Positions 54,592 to 63,635 of a stretch of DNA of 64,000 bases are shown here, piece after piece. Numbering within the stretch: position 1 is the stretch's first letter; every line of letters begins with the position of its first letter. Under the pieces are notes generated by a model, which had not been told where the DNA came from, made no database searches, and was given only the letters and a program-made list of their open reading frames with translations. A program made the translations under genes and the position numbers. Source of the DNA: Roseiarcus sp963765375 (GTDB lineage: Bacteria > Pseudomonadota > Alphaproteobacteria > Rhizobiales > Beijerinckiaceae); the NCBI GenBank assembly GCA_963765375.1, contig CAVXVZ010000005.1, forward strand, positions 620,001 to 684,000, given 5' to 3'.

Positions 54592-55854
54592 TCATGGGCG
54601 ATCGCCGCCCGCCAGTCGCCCGATCGCCGCTTCGCGGATCGACTGCAGCGCGGCGTCCGCCCCCAGCCTCGCCCGGGCCTTGGTCGGCCAGTCGCCTGCG
54701 GCCTGACGCGCGGCCTCAGGCAGCTTGTCGAACGCGGCGAGCGCGCCCGCGATATTGCCGCGGCGGCAGTCCGCCTCGATCTGCGAGACGATCGCCTCCG
54801 GATCGTCGCCTGAGCTTTCGCCGAGTTCGTGGACCCGAACGAGACCGCGGATGTGGGCGAGCAGGCGATCGAGCACCCCGCCGCTCTCGCCTGGAGAAGC
54901 CGCGGCCAGCACTTTCGGCGCAATCGCTTGAAAGGATGCGGCGAGAGCGCTCCCAGTCGGCGCTCCGTCGGCCGCCGCTTGGAGCTTCGCCAGCTCTGCC
55001 GGATCGACGCCGAGGCGTTGAAGCGCCGCGACCTCGGTTCCGATAGGCGCGCCGGCGGCGAGCCGATCCGCGATCGCGCCGGCGATGATCGCGATCGGAG
55101 CGGCGTTGTCGGCCGGTACGGGTTTCTCGGCCGGGGTGCCCGTTTCGCTCTTCGGCGCTGCAAGCGCGGCCTCGATTTTGTCGAGCCGGGCGGCGAGGGC
55201 GGAAAGATCGGCGTCGTTCGCCTTCGGCCCCTCGGCCTCGAGCTTGGCGACCCGCGCGGCAAGCCCTGGAATCTCGCCGCGCGCAGCGTCGATGTCGGCC
55301 CGCAGGTCCTTGATCTGCGTCGCCAATTGCTGGCCGCCTTGCGCCGCTTGCTGGGCGGCTTGCGCGGCGGCGGCCGCGTTGGACCCGTTGTCGGCGGTCG
55401 CCTTTTCAAGCGCCGCGACGCGCTTGTCGAGCTCCGTGAGGTCCGAGGATCCGACGCCGGCCTCGAGCGCGCTCACCCGCTTGGCTTCCGCCTCCAGCGC
55501 CGCGGTCGCTCGTTGCGACTGCGCTTCGAGTTCGGCCAGCCGATTCGCGGAGTCCTCGTCGCCGCTCGGCGCGAGGAGAGAATAGAAGGCGCCGATGGCC
55601 AGGGCGGAGACCACGAGCCCCGCGATTGCGCCGGCCAGGATGCCGCGAGAGCGGCCGCGCGGGGGCTCGGCGCCGCGCGTCGGCTGAGGGTCAGTGGCGC
55701 TCTCGGGCCCGGTCGCGGCAGCCCGCGGCTCGCGTTCGTCGGTCCCCGGCCCGGCGATTTCGCCCTCGATGACGCCGGGGTCCGGCCGCCGGTCGCGATT
55801 GGGCGGGGCGCCCGCAGGCCCGGTTGAAACGTCCTGGGCTTCCTCGTCGACCAT
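54592..55854 (-). CDS. Mitofilin/Mic60-like inner membrane protein
   Basis: A 420-residue protein with a proline-rich cytoplasmic N-terminus, one membrane span (LAGAIAGLVVSALAIGAFY, about residue 90), a coiled coil (SALEAGVGSSDLTELDKRVAALEKA...), and a C-terminal mitofilin-like helical domain (LLAHIRGLVRVHELGE, RRGNIAGALAAFDKLP). Alphaproteobacterial homologues of mitochondrial Mic60 occupy this place between hemD and hemY and can bend membranes. The ATG at 55854 was chosen over an earlier one overlapping hemD. Confidence 0.85.
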   Translation of the reverse strand: MVDEEAQDVSTGPAGAPPNRDRRPDPGVIEGEIAGPGTDEREPRAAATGPESATDPQPTRGAEPPRGRSRGILAGAIAGLVVSALAIGAFYSLLAPSGDEDSANRLAELEAQSQRATAALEAEAKRVSALEAGVGSSDLTELDKRVAALEKATADNGSNAAAAAQAAQQAAQGGQQLATQIKDLRADIDAARGEIPGLAARVAKLEAEGPKANDADLSALAARLDKIEAALAAPKSETGTPAEKPVPADNAAPIAIIAGAIADRLAAGAPIGTEVAALQRLGVDPAELAKLQAAADGAPTGSALAASFQAIAPKVLAAASPGESGGVLDRLLAHIRGLVRVHELGESSGDDPEAIVSQIEADCRRGNIAGALAAFDKLPEAARQAAGDWPTKARARLGADAALQSIREAAIGRLAGGDRP

Positions 55855-55882
55855 CGTCTCGCGCCTTCGATCTCTCGCGGCC

Positions 55883-56611
55883 CTATATACGGGACGCCCC
55901 AAGCGAAGGAAACCCGCCGAGGCTGCGCGACAACGCGCGAAAAAGTCCCGCCTCGTCAGGCGTTTCCGCGATCGCTATCCTGCCAGCGCCAGCTGCCACG
56001 AGCGCTGCGGCGACGTCGCGCGACAGACAGACGTGCTCAAGCTCGAGAAAGCGCGCCTCGGCGCCCGAGACTTTTGCCAGCGCTGCCGCGAGCCCGGCCG
56101 AGCGGCGCGAGTAATGCAGCGCCGCGACGCAGGAGGCGAGCGCGCGCGCCTCTCCCGGGCTCCAGGCCTCGCGCGCCTCGGCCACATAGGCCTCGACGAT
56201 CTCGAGCGCGAAGGCGCTCTCGAGCGCCGCCTCGATTGTCCTCTTCCGATCGCGGCCGGCGAGGTAGAGCACGCTCGCGCCCGGCCTGAGCGCGCCTTGC
56301 AGCGTCTCGGTCAGCTTGGCGGCGTCGGGCGCTGGCGGGGAGGCTAGCCGCCAGCCGCGCGCTTTAGCCGCACGCCCGGTGCGGGTCCCGACGACATAAA
56401 GAGGCGGCGACCTATCGCTTGGCCAATCGCGCAGGAACGCCTTGCCGCTCGTCGCGACGACAGCGTCATAGCGCGATCGCGTCGGGCGCGCGCCTTGAGT
56501 CTTGATTTCGATCGCGGGCAGGCAAGCGACGGAAAAGCCAAGCCGGCGCAGCCGCGCCGCGCTCGCCATCGCGTCCTCGCGGGCGCGAAACAGGGCCACC
56601 CTAGCGGTCAT
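55883..56611 (-). CDS. hemD: Uroporphyrinogen-III synthase HemD
   Basis: A 242-residue enzyme closing and inverting ring D to form uroporphyrinogen III. The family is poorly conserved; visible features are ALFRAREDAMASAARLRRLG at the N-terminus, VVATSGKAFLRDW, PLYVVGTRTGRAAKARGW and the C-terminal LEHVCLSRDVAAALVAAG. It is followed by the mitofilin-like gene and hemY on the same strand. hemC, its usual upstream partner, is absent here. Confidence 0.85.
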   Translation of the reverse strand: MTARVALFRAREDAMASAARLRRLGFSVACLPAIEIKTQGARPTRSRYDAVVATSGKAFLRDWPSDRSPPLYVVGTRTGRAAKARGWRLASPPAPDAAKLTETLQGALRPGASVLYLAGRDRKRTIEAALESAFALEIVEAYVAEAREAWSPGEARALASCVAALHYSRRSAGLAAALAKVSGAEARFLELEHVCLSRDVAAALVAAGAGRIAIAETPDEAGLFRALSRSLGGFPSLGASRI

Positions 56612-56773
56612 GGCGTCATTTCATCCGCAGGCTTGCCGGCGCTTCGCGGGCGCCCGACGCGGCGCATCGGCGACCGGCCCGCCGAGCCACGAGCGCCTTG
56701 AGAGGTCAGCCCTCGCCCGCGCCGGTGATCGACGCCCAACAAGCGTCGCGCCCACCGGGGTGAGCGGGGGCGC

Positions 56774-57376
56774 TCATCCCGCCGCCACGGAGTGAGGAAA
56801 GTGCTGCACGTGGACGATCGGCTCGAGCCGCGCCAACCGTACGGTCGCCTTCACGTCCGCATTGATTTTAGCGTCGATCGCGTAATCCTGCAGATGCAGC
56901 AGGCAGAGACGATCGCCCTTGCCGTCGTCGGAGCACCAATCGTCGAAAGTGAGGAACTCGAGATCGGGAACCCCGATCGCCTCTTTCACCCACAAGGCGG
57001 AGGCGATCTGCATCGCATCGCCGAGCGACATCGTTCGCGGCTTTCCTCCGGGCTGATGGGCGTCGGCGGGCCGTTGCCATTTGGCGTCGCGCAGCCGCGC
57101 CACTCGCATCATGGTGTTCGGATCGGGCGTCACCAAGGTCGCCAGCGCGCGGATATAGCGGGTCAGCTCGAACAGAGTGGCGAAGCGTCCGGGAACGAAC
57201 GTGGAGGGCCTCAATTCGGCGAACAGGATGCTGCTGACCCAGACGCGGCGTTTCGCCACCGCCGCCTCGGTCAGAATCGTCTCGATGTGCTGCTCAGCCT
57301 CGCCCGAGTCGCCGTTGGCGTGGCGAAGCACAACGCTTGTATGGAGGAAATGCTTATCGCTACTCGACGTAATCAA
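56774..57376 (-). CDS. PIN-domain protein with altered first catalytic Asp
   Basis: A 200-residue protein with a PIN (VapC-like ribonuclease) pattern. FLHTSVVLRH is where LDTSVLL is expected (Asp replaced by His). SSILFAELRPS holds the Glu, SLGDAMQIASALWV the central Asp, and FLTFDDW the last Asp. A C-terminal extension of about 50 residues is unusual for VapC. Its start overlaps the upstream unknown gene by 17 bp. Could be a toxin, a non-catalytic relative, or a mutated copy. Confidence 0.65.
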   Translation of the reverse strand: MITSSSDKHFLHTSVVLRHANGDSGEAEQHIETILTEAAVAKRRVWVSSILFAELRPSTFVPGRFATLFELTRYIRALATLVTPDPNTMMRVARLRDAKWQRPADAHQPGGKPRTMSLGDAMQIASALWVKEAIGVPDLEFLTFDDWCSDDGKGDRLCLLHLQDYAIDAKINADVKATVRLARLEPIVHVQHFPHSVAAG

Positions 57377-58190
57377 GATCGTCGTCCTTCTCTGAAAAGT
57401 GCGTCAGACACAACGAACCCCGGATGTCGATCGCCGCGTTCACATGCGCCCTTTCCTCGATGTTTATTACCTCTATTCGTTCAGGAAGTTGACTGTCTCC
57501 AGTGTATATTGCCCTCCCTGTTATGCAAACGTTTTTATTGCCAAAAGGATTCAATGCATCTTCACCTTGTGACTTGTCAAAAACGCATTCGACGTGAGTC
57601 GTTCCAGCGGGGAGCATCAAGTCCCCGGTCCATACTGCGCCACGATAGTCGATTTCATCGAGCCGGCCCTCGAACGACATCATTGCGCTTCCAAGGAACC
57701 AATTATCGCCTTGCAGTCTGGGGTCGTCTTTGACGCCGACACGGTCCACTTGGCGGCCGAAGAAATCGTCGACCGGCAACTCCGTATCGCTGAATTGGGC
57801 GAGGACATGGAAACTGGGGTCGAGCGCCTTGACGATGCGGATGAACGCCCTTGTCAGCCGAGGATGCCGAACAACGGTCTGGTAATCGCTACGGTAAATG
57901 CCCTCGGCGCAACGCCGAAAGTACTCGATCGCCGAAGGGCTGTTTTGGCCGAATGATCTTCGTTTCTCCAAAATGCCGAATTCATACGGGTTGAGCGCCA
58001 GCTGCGAGATGAAGAACTCGCTCGATCGCGCTTTAGGCTGCAATTCGCGGTCCGTTACCAGGAGGGCTGTCAGAAAGGCGTCGAAGGTCTTTTTAAAAAG
58101 TTCGGCCGGAATCGGGCCGAGATCGTAGTCGCGCGCCTCGACCGGCCGGATCACGACTCGAATTTCATTTGACCGGATTGGGCCTACCAT
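57360..58190 (-). CDS. Unknown 276-residue protein paired with the PIN gene
   Basis: No family recognised. The N-terminal half is helical (AELFKKTFDAFLTALLVTDREL, EFFISQLALNPYEFGILEK, IEYFRRCAEGIYRSDYQTVV). The C-terminal half looks like beta strands (MMSFEGRLDEIDY, GTTHVECVFDKS, NVCITGRAIYTGDSQLPERIEVI). Coding DNA is less GC-rich than hemD or tsaD, suggesting transfer. Overlapping the PIN gene suggests a two-gene unit, possibly the partner or antitoxin of the PIN protein. Confidence 0.6.
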   Translation of the reverse strand: MVGPIRSNEIRVVIRPVEARDYDLGPIPAELFKKTFDAFLTALLVTDRELQPKARSSEFFISQLALNPYEFGILEKRRSFGQNSPSAIEYFRRCAEGIYRSDYQTVVRHPRLTRAFIRIVKALDPSFHVLAQFSDTELPVDDFFGRQVDRVGVKDDPRLQGDNWFLGSAMMSFEGRLDEIDYRGAVWTGDLMLPAGTTHVECVFDKSQGEDALNPFGNKNVCITGRAIYTGDSQLPERIEVINIEERAHVNAAIDIRGSLCLTHFSEKDDDLDYVE

Positions 58191-58362
58191 TGCTTACTCC
58201 TGGCGCAGAACCCTATCACGCCTCGAAAAGCGCCGACAAGGCGACCAAAATCCTCGTGGGCCGGCCGCGGCGGCTCCGCATGCGGGCTTTCTCAGCCCCC
58301 CCGTACACGCTATGGACTTCCATCGCGGCCTGGATTCGGCCGGGTAGCGCACAAGTCGACGG

Positions 58363-59424
58363 ATGCGGGTCCTGGGCATCGAAACCACTTGCGACGAGAC
58401 GGCGGCGGCCGTGGTGCGGCTGCGTCCCGACGGCGCGGGCGAGATTCTCGCCGACGAAGTGATGAGCCAGATCGCGGCGCATGCGCCTTTCGGCGGCGTC
58501 GTGCCGGAGATTGCGGCGCGCGCCCATGTGGAGATCATCGACCTTCTGATCGCCCGGGCGTTCGCGCGGGCGGGCGTCGCGGCCAAGGACCTCGATGGAG
58601 TGGCGGCCGCCGCGGGGCCTGGCCTCATCGGCGGCGTGCTGGTCGGATTGATGGCGGGGAAGGGCGTGGCGCTGGCCTGCGGCAAGCCGTTCGTCGCCGT
58701 CAATCATCTCGAGGGTCACGCGCTGACTGCGCGCCTGACCGCCAATGTCGCTTTTCCGTATCTCATCCTCCTTGCCTCGGGAGGACACACACAGATCCTC
58801 GCCGTCAAGGGGGTTGGCGACTACGATCGCCTCGGCGCGACCCTGGACGACGCCATCGGCGAAGCGTTCGACAAGACGGCCAAGCTCCTGGGGCTGCCGT
58901 TTCCGGGCGGCCCGGCGGTCGAGGCGGCGGCGGAACACGGCGATCCCTTCCGATTCGCGCTGCCTCGGCCGCTGATCGGCAGGCCGAACGCTGATTTCTC
59001 GCTTTCGGGGCTGAAGACAGCCGTGCGACTGGCGGCGGAATCGGTTGCGCCATTGCGCCCGGGGGATGTCGCCGATCTCTGCGCCTCGTTCCAGGCGGCG
59101 GTCGTCGACGTGGTCGAGGACCGCATTCGCACCGGCCTGAAGCTGTTTCGCCGGCGGATCGGCGCATCGCCTCGGGCGGTGGTCGTCGCCGGCGGCGTCG
59201 CCGCGAATGCGGCGCTGCGCGACGCGCTGACCCTGTTCTGCGCCGAGGCCGGCCTGCCGTTTGTCGCGCCGCCGCAGAAGCTCTGCACCGACAACGGCGC
59301 GATGATCGCCTGGGCGGGGATCGAGCGGCTCAGGCTTGGGCTGATCGACGGTCTCGACGCTCCGGGCCGGCCGCGCTGGCCGCTCGACCCGAGGTCCGAG
59401 CGGACCCTCAATAACAAGGCTTGA
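58363..59424 (+). CDS. tsaD: tRNA threonylcarbamoyladenosine synthase subunit TsaD
   Basis: A 353-residue ASKHA-fold protein essential for t6A37 of ANN-reading tRNAs. MRVLGIETTCDETAAAVV starts the protein, HLEGH (115-119) binds metal, and LLASGGHTQIL, FPGGPAVE and VVAGGVAANAALR are family signatures. It is intact. The following small gene converges. Confidence 0.97.
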   Translation: MRVLGIETTCDETAAAVVRLRPDGAGEILADEVMSQIAAHAPFGGVVPEIAARAHVEIIDLLIARAFARAGVAAKDLDGVAAAAGPGLIGGVLVGLMAGKGVALACGKPFVAVNHLEGHALTARLTANVAFPYLILLASGGHTQILAVKGVGDYDRLGATLDDAIGEAFDKTAKLLGLPFPGGPAVEAAAEHGDPFRFALPRPLIGRPNADFSLSGLKTAVRLAAESVAPLRPGDVADLCASFQAAVVDVVEDRIRTGLKLFRRRIGASPRAVVVAGGVAANAALRDALTLFCAEAGLPFVAPPQKLCTDNGAMIAWAGIERLRLGLIDGLDAPGRPRWPLDPRSERTLNNKA

Positions 59425-59426
59425 GG

Positions 59427-59684
59427 TCAGTACCCCTTCGGAGCGGGAGCGGCCTGCTCGCCTTGGGCGGCAGCGGGCGCCTGCTTGTCCTTTTCGTTGG
59501 CGAGGTGGTGGCCAACGACACAGCCCCCGAGCGCGCCCAGGACGGCGTGGTGACCAGCGTAGTGGCCGGCGACGCCGCCGACAAAGGCGCCTTTGAGGCA
59601 TCCCTTGGCCTCGGCTGGCGCGGGCGCGACCGCCAAGGCCAGCGTCAGGGCGATAGTGGGGGTGGCGACGATTGCGAATTTCAT
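59427..59684 (-). CDS. Small secreted glycine-zipper protein
   Basis: An 85-residue protein with a signal peptide (VATPTIALTLALAVAPAPAEA) and a short glycine/alanine-rich core (GAFVGGVAGHYAGHHAVLGALGG) typical of glycine-zipper outer-membrane or periplasmic proteins, ending in a Pro/Ala/Lys tail. Function unknown. It ends 2 bp from the tsaD stop. Confidence 0.65.
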   Translation of the reverse strand: MKFAIVATPTIALTLALAVAPAPAEAKGCLKGAFVGGVAGHYAGHHAVLGALGGCVVGHHLANEKDKQAPAAAQGEQAAPAPKGY

Positions 59685-59927
59685 GACGTGTCCGTTGTTG
59701 CGCTCCTGACGCCGGCGTAACCCAGCCGATGGCCAAGTCAGGTCGCCATTTGGGCTCTGTCCGGTTCGTTCGCAAGGGCCTGGCGATTTCGCACAATCAT
59801 TGCAAATTGGGCCGTCCGTGCCTATACAACGCTTTTCCCCTCAAGTTTGATCCGTTGAGGCTGTGTTTGCTCAAGGGCGAAACCCGCGGGCGCGCGCTTA
59901 GTCCGATCATCAAGGAGCTTTTCGTTC

Positions 59928-60644
59928 ATGAGCGACGCGCCGTTGATGCCCAAGGCGACCGCTGTCTGGCTGGTCGAGAACACTTCGTTGACCTTCGACC
60001 AGATCGCCGAGTTCTGCAAACTGCACCCGCTCGAGGTCAAAGGGATCGCCGACGGCGAAGTGGCGACCGGGATCAAGGGCTACGATCCGATCTCGACCGG
60101 CCAGCTCACGCGCGAGGAAATCGCCGCGGCGGAGCAGGACTCCAGTCATCGCCTGCACCTTTCGACTTCGAAGGTTCGCACCCCCGAGCTCAAGAAGCCG
60201 CGCGGCGCGCGCTACACGCCTCTCTCGCGCCGGCATGATCGTCCGAACGCGGTCTTGTGGCTGCTGCGCAACCATCCCGAACTCAAGGACGCGCAGATCA
60301 TGCGTCTGGTCGGAACGACCAAGCATACGCTTCAGGCCATTCGCGAGCGCACCCATTGGAACTCGGCCAATCTTCAGCCGATGGACCCGGTGACGCTCGG
60401 CTTGTGCTCGCAGATCGATCTCGATTTCGAGGTCAATCGCGCCGCCAAGGAGCGGCCCAAGGTCGAGGATGATCGCAGCCAGACGCTGGTGTCGGCGGAA
60501 ATCACCACCGCTCGGCCCGCCGCCGCGCCCGCGAGCCAGCTCGAAGTGTTCGGCGTGCCGACGGCCAAGCCGAAGCCGACCGAAGAGCGGGTCGACGTCA
60601 ACTCGGTGTTCGGCAAGCTCAAGGACAAGCCGCGCGCCGAGTGA
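59928..60644 (+). CDS. trcR: Cell-cycle transcriptional regulator TrcR (DUF1013)
   Basis: A 238-residue alphaproteobacterial DUF1013 protein. PKATAVWLVENTSLTFDQIAEFC and LHPLEVKGIADGEVA look like a sigma-70-like helix-turn-helix, followed by RHDRPNAVLWLLRNHPELKD and MRLVGTTKHTLQAIRERTHW, a second such unit. TrcR is linked to cell-cycle transcription in Caulobacter. The C-terminus is Pro/Ala-rich. It converges with preA. Confidence 0.88.
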   Translation: MSDAPLMPKATAVWLVENTSLTFDQIAEFCKLHPLEVKGIADGEVATGIKGYDPISTGQLTREEIAAAEQDSSHRLHLSTSKVRTPELKKPRGARYTPLSRRHDRPNAVLWLLRNHPELKDAQIMRLVGTTKHTLQAIRERTHWNSANLQPMDPVTLGLCSQIDLDFEVNRAAKERPKVEDDRSQTLVSAEITTARPAAAPASQLEVFGVPTAKPKPTEERVDVNSVFGKLKDKPRAE

Positions 60645-60658
60645 GGCCGATCGCCGAC

Positions 60659-61969
60659 TCACTGCGCCGCTTTGGCGGCGCTGGGGTTGTTCGGATGCGT
60701 CGTCCAGTTCGCGGGCGGGCGCGCATAGTCGAGCCCGGTGCGTGGGTCGACCCCCGCCGTCCTGTGCGCCAGCGTGATGCAATCCTCGACCGGACAGACC
60801 AGGGCGCACAGATTGCAGCCGACGCACTCGGCCTCGTTGACGACGAACTGCCGCTTGCCGTTGAGGCTGGCGAAAATCGCCTGGTGCGAGGTGTCCTCGC
60901 AGACGATGTGGCAGCGGCCGCATTGGATGCAAAGACCTTGATTGATCTCGGCCTTGGCGACGTAATTGAGATTGAGAAACTGCCAGTCGGTGATCGAGGG
61001 GATGGCGCGGCCGCGGAAGTCCTCGATCGTCGCATAGCCCTTGGCGTCCATATAATCGGCGAGGCCGGTCGTCATCTCCTGGACGACCTTGAAGCCATAG
61101 GTCATCGCGGCGGTGCAGACCTGCACCGTTACGGCGCCGAGCGCGATGAACTCCGCCGCGTCGCGCCAAGTGGTGATGCCGCCGATGGCCGAGATCGGCA
61201 GGCCCGCGCAGGCCGGATCGCGGGCGATTTCCGACACCATCGACAAAGCGATCGGCTTGACCGCCGGGCCGCACATGCCGCCGTGGGTGCCCTTTCCGTC
61301 GATGGCGACGTCGGGCGTCATGGCGTCGAGATCGATGTTCATGATCGAGTTGATGGTGTTGATGAGCGACACCGCGTCGCCGCCGCCCTTTTTCGCCGCC
61401 CGCGCCGGTTGGCGCACGTCGGTGATGTTGGGCGTCAGCTTGACGATCACCGGCATGCGGGTGTGCGCCTTGCACCAGCGCGCGACCATTTCGACATATT
61501 CCGGCACTTGGCCGACCGCCGAGCCCATGCCGCGCTCCGACATACCGTGCGGACAGCCGAAATTGAGTTCGACGCCGTCGCATTCGGTCTCTTCGACCCG
61601 CGCGAGGATGTCCTGCCACGACTTCTCGTCGCAGGGAACCATTAGCGACACGATCAGCGCCCGGTCGGGCCAGGCGCGCTTGACCTCCTTGATCTCGCGC
61701 AGGTTGATTTCAAGGTCGCGATCGGTGATGAGCTCGATGTTGTTCATCGCGATCAGCCGCCGGTCGGGTCCATGGATGGCGCCGTAGCGCGCCCCCGACA
61801 CGTTGACGACCGGCGGCCCGGCTTCGCCCAGCGTCTTCCACACCACGCCGCCCCAGCCGGCGCGGAACGCCCGTTCTACGTTGACCTTGCGATCGGTCGG
61901 GGGAGCGGAGGCGAGCCAGAACGGATTGGGCGATTTCACGCCGAGGAAGTTCACGCGCAGATCGGCCAT
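60659..61969 (-). CDS. preA: NAD-dependent dihydropyrimidine dehydrogenase subunit PreA
   Basis: A 436-residue catalytic subunit that reduces uracil and thymine to dihydropyrimidines. It has a dihydroorotate-dehydrogenase-like FMN barrel (NPFWLASAPPTD, NFGCPHGMSERGMG with catalytic Cys, SAIGGITTW) and a C-terminal two-4Fe-4S ferredoxin domain (CIQCGRCHIVCED and CVGCNLCALVCPVEDC). preT follows on the same strand, 12 bp upstream. Confidence 0.95.
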   Translation of the reverse strand: MADLRVNFLGVKSPNPFWLASAPPTDRKVNVERAFRAGWGGVVWKTLGEAGPPVVNVSGARYGAIHGPDRRLIAMNNIELITDRDLEINLREIKEVKRAWPDRALIVSLMVPCDEKSWQDILARVEETECDGVELNFGCPHGMSERGMGSAVGQVPEYVEMVARWCKAHTRMPVIVKLTPNITDVRQPARAAKKGGGDAVSLINTINSIMNIDLDAMTPDVAIDGKGTHGGMCGPAVKPIALSMVSEIARDPACAGLPISAIGGITTWRDAAEFIALGAVTVQVCTAAMTYGFKVVQEMTTGLADYMDAKGYATIEDFRGRAIPSITDWQFLNLNYVAKAEINQGLCIQCGRCHIVCEDTSHQAIFASLNGKRQFVVNEAECVGCNLCALVCPVEDCITLAHRTAGVDPRTGLDYARPPANWTTHPNNPSAAKAAQ

Positions 61970-61981
61970 GGGACCCTCGCT

Positions 61982-63352
61982 CTAAGTCAGGCGCGCTGCG
62001 CCGAGCGCGGCGGCGATCGAGCGCGCCGCCTGCTTGCCGTCCTCGACGGCGCTGACGGTCAGATCCTGGCCGCCGAACACGCAGTCGCCACCGGCCCAGA
62101 CGCGCTCGAGGCTGGTGCGGCGCTCGACGTCGACGACGATGCGGCCGTCTTTGATCTCGATCGCCGCTCCGTCGAGCGCTTCGCGCGCGCCGCGCTGGCC
62201 GATCGCGGTAAACAGCACGTCGGCCTCGATGCGGAAGACCGAGCCGGGCGAGGCCAGCGCGCTGGCGTGCTCATGGGTATTTTCGAACACCACGCCGCTC
62301 AGGGCGCCGGAATGGCCTTCGAGCGACACCGGGCGAGCCCAGTAGCGGATAACGACTCCGCTGGTCTGCGCCAGCTCGCGTTCGTATGGGCTCGCCTTCA
62401 TCTGCTCCGGTCCCCGCCGGTAGACCATGGTCACGGTCTCGGCGCCGAGCTTTCTAGACTGGACCGCGATGTCGATCGCGGTCATGCCGCCGCCGATCAC
62501 CAAGACCCGCCGGCCGACCGGCAGCGCGGACAGGTCCTTCGCCTGCCGCAAGCGCGCGATATAGTCGACCGCGTCGATCACGTTTTCGAGCTCGGTCTCT
62601 CTCGGCAACCCCAATTTGTTGGTCGAGCCCAAGCCAGCGCCGAGGAACACCGCGTCGTAATCGCGCCGCAGGTGTTCGAGCGTCACGTCGCGGCCGAGCG
62701 CCTGTCCGTGACGAACCTCGATGCTGCCGATCGACAGGATGAAAGCGGCCTCCCTGGCGGCAAAGTTGTCGATCATTTTATAGGCGGCGATGCCATATTC
62801 GTTGAGGCCGCCAGATTTCTCCCGCGGCTCGTAGATCGTCGTCTCTACGCCGGCCACCGCGAGCGCATGCGCGCAAGCCAAGCCCGCCGGACCGGCGCCG
62901 ACGATCGCGACCCGCTTGCCGGTCGGCGCCGCGCGCGAATAGGGCGATTTGCCGGTCGCGATCACGGGATCGACCGCGTAGCGCTGCAACTGGCCGATGC
63001 TGACCGGCTTCATCTCGGCGGCCTCGCGCACGCACGCCTCCTCGCACAAGGTCTCGGTCGGACAGACGCGCGAGCAGGTCCCGCCCATGATGTTGGCGTC
63101 GAGAATGGTCATCGCCGCCCCTGCGCGGTTTCCCGCGGCGATCTGGCGGATGAACAGGGGAATGTCGATTGAGGTCGGGCATGCCCGCTGGCAGGGGGCG
63201 TCGAAGCAGAAATAGCAACGCTCGGCCTCGACCTTCGCTTCGTGGAAGGTCAGCGGGGGATGCAAGTCGGCGAAATTGGCATTGAGAGTCTCGCCATCCA
63301 AGCGGCCGGGGCGGATGTCGGATGCGCCCGGCGGGTTGGCGGCGATCGTCAT
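61982..63352 (-). CDS. preT: NAD-dependent dihydropyrimidine dehydrogenase subunit PreT
   Basis: A 456-residue FAD/NAD electron-transfer subunit. The N-terminal iron-sulfur region is CYFCFDAPCQRACPTSID and CSRVCPTETLCEEAC; GAGPAGLACAHALAVAG and VIGGGMTAIDIA are FAD and NAD loops; the C-terminal AGGDCVFGGQ contacts FAD. It precedes preA on the same strand (12-bp gap). A RutR-like palindrome lies 44 bp upstream, so the operon is probably pyrimidine-responsive. Confidence 0.94.
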   Translation of the reverse strand: MTIAANPPGASDIRPGRLDGETLNANFADLHPPLTFHEAKVEAERCYFCFDAPCQRACPTSIDIPLFIRQIAAGNRAGAAMTILDANIMGGTCSRVCPTETLCEEACVREAAEMKPVSIGQLQRYAVDPVIATGKSPYSRAAPTGKRVAIVGAGPAGLACAHALAVAGVETTIYEPREKSGGLNEYGIAAYKMIDNFAAREAAFILSIGSIEVRHGQALGRDVTLEHLRRDYDAVFLGAGLGSTNKLGLPRETELENVIDAVDYIARLRQAKDLSALPVGRRVLVIGGGMTAIDIAVQSRKLGAETVTMVYRRGPEQMKASPYERELAQTSGVVIRYWARPVSLEGHSGALSGVVFENTHEHASALASPGSVFRIEADVLFTAIGQRGAREALDGAAIEIKDGRIVVDVERRTSLERVWAGGDCVFGGQDLTVSAVEDGKQAARSIAAALGAARLT

Positions 63353-63395
63353 GGGTAAAACCCTGGGGCTTCGGGGCGATGGGCCAAGTCCGTTC

Positions 63396-63411
63396 TTGAC
63401 CGTTTGGTCAA
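63396..63411. promoter_or_regulatory. RutR-like operator upstream of preTA
   Basis: TTGACCGTTTGGTCAA matches the RutR consensus TTGACCANNTGGTCAA at 13 of the 14 fixed positions (A to G at position 7) and lies 44 bp before the preT start codon. RutR is a TetR-family repressor that responds to uracil and thymine. The matching gene function supports the call; the regulator gene is not in the window. Confidence 0.65.
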
Positions 63412-63635
63412 TCGTGCGCGCCGCGCGCGGCGTCTGTCAAGCCCGGCGCTTCGCATCCGCCGCCTGGCAGGAAGTCGCAGCGTCGCTCAGGCGCGCCTTC
63501 ATTGACGCGGACATACCGTGCCAAACGTATCGGCCGCATATTCCCTGTGGGTAACGAGATATTGACCTCGGGATGATTTGCTGCGGTGCAACAATTCTGC
63601 TAGCATCCGGGTTCAATTGCAATTCGGAGGGGCGC

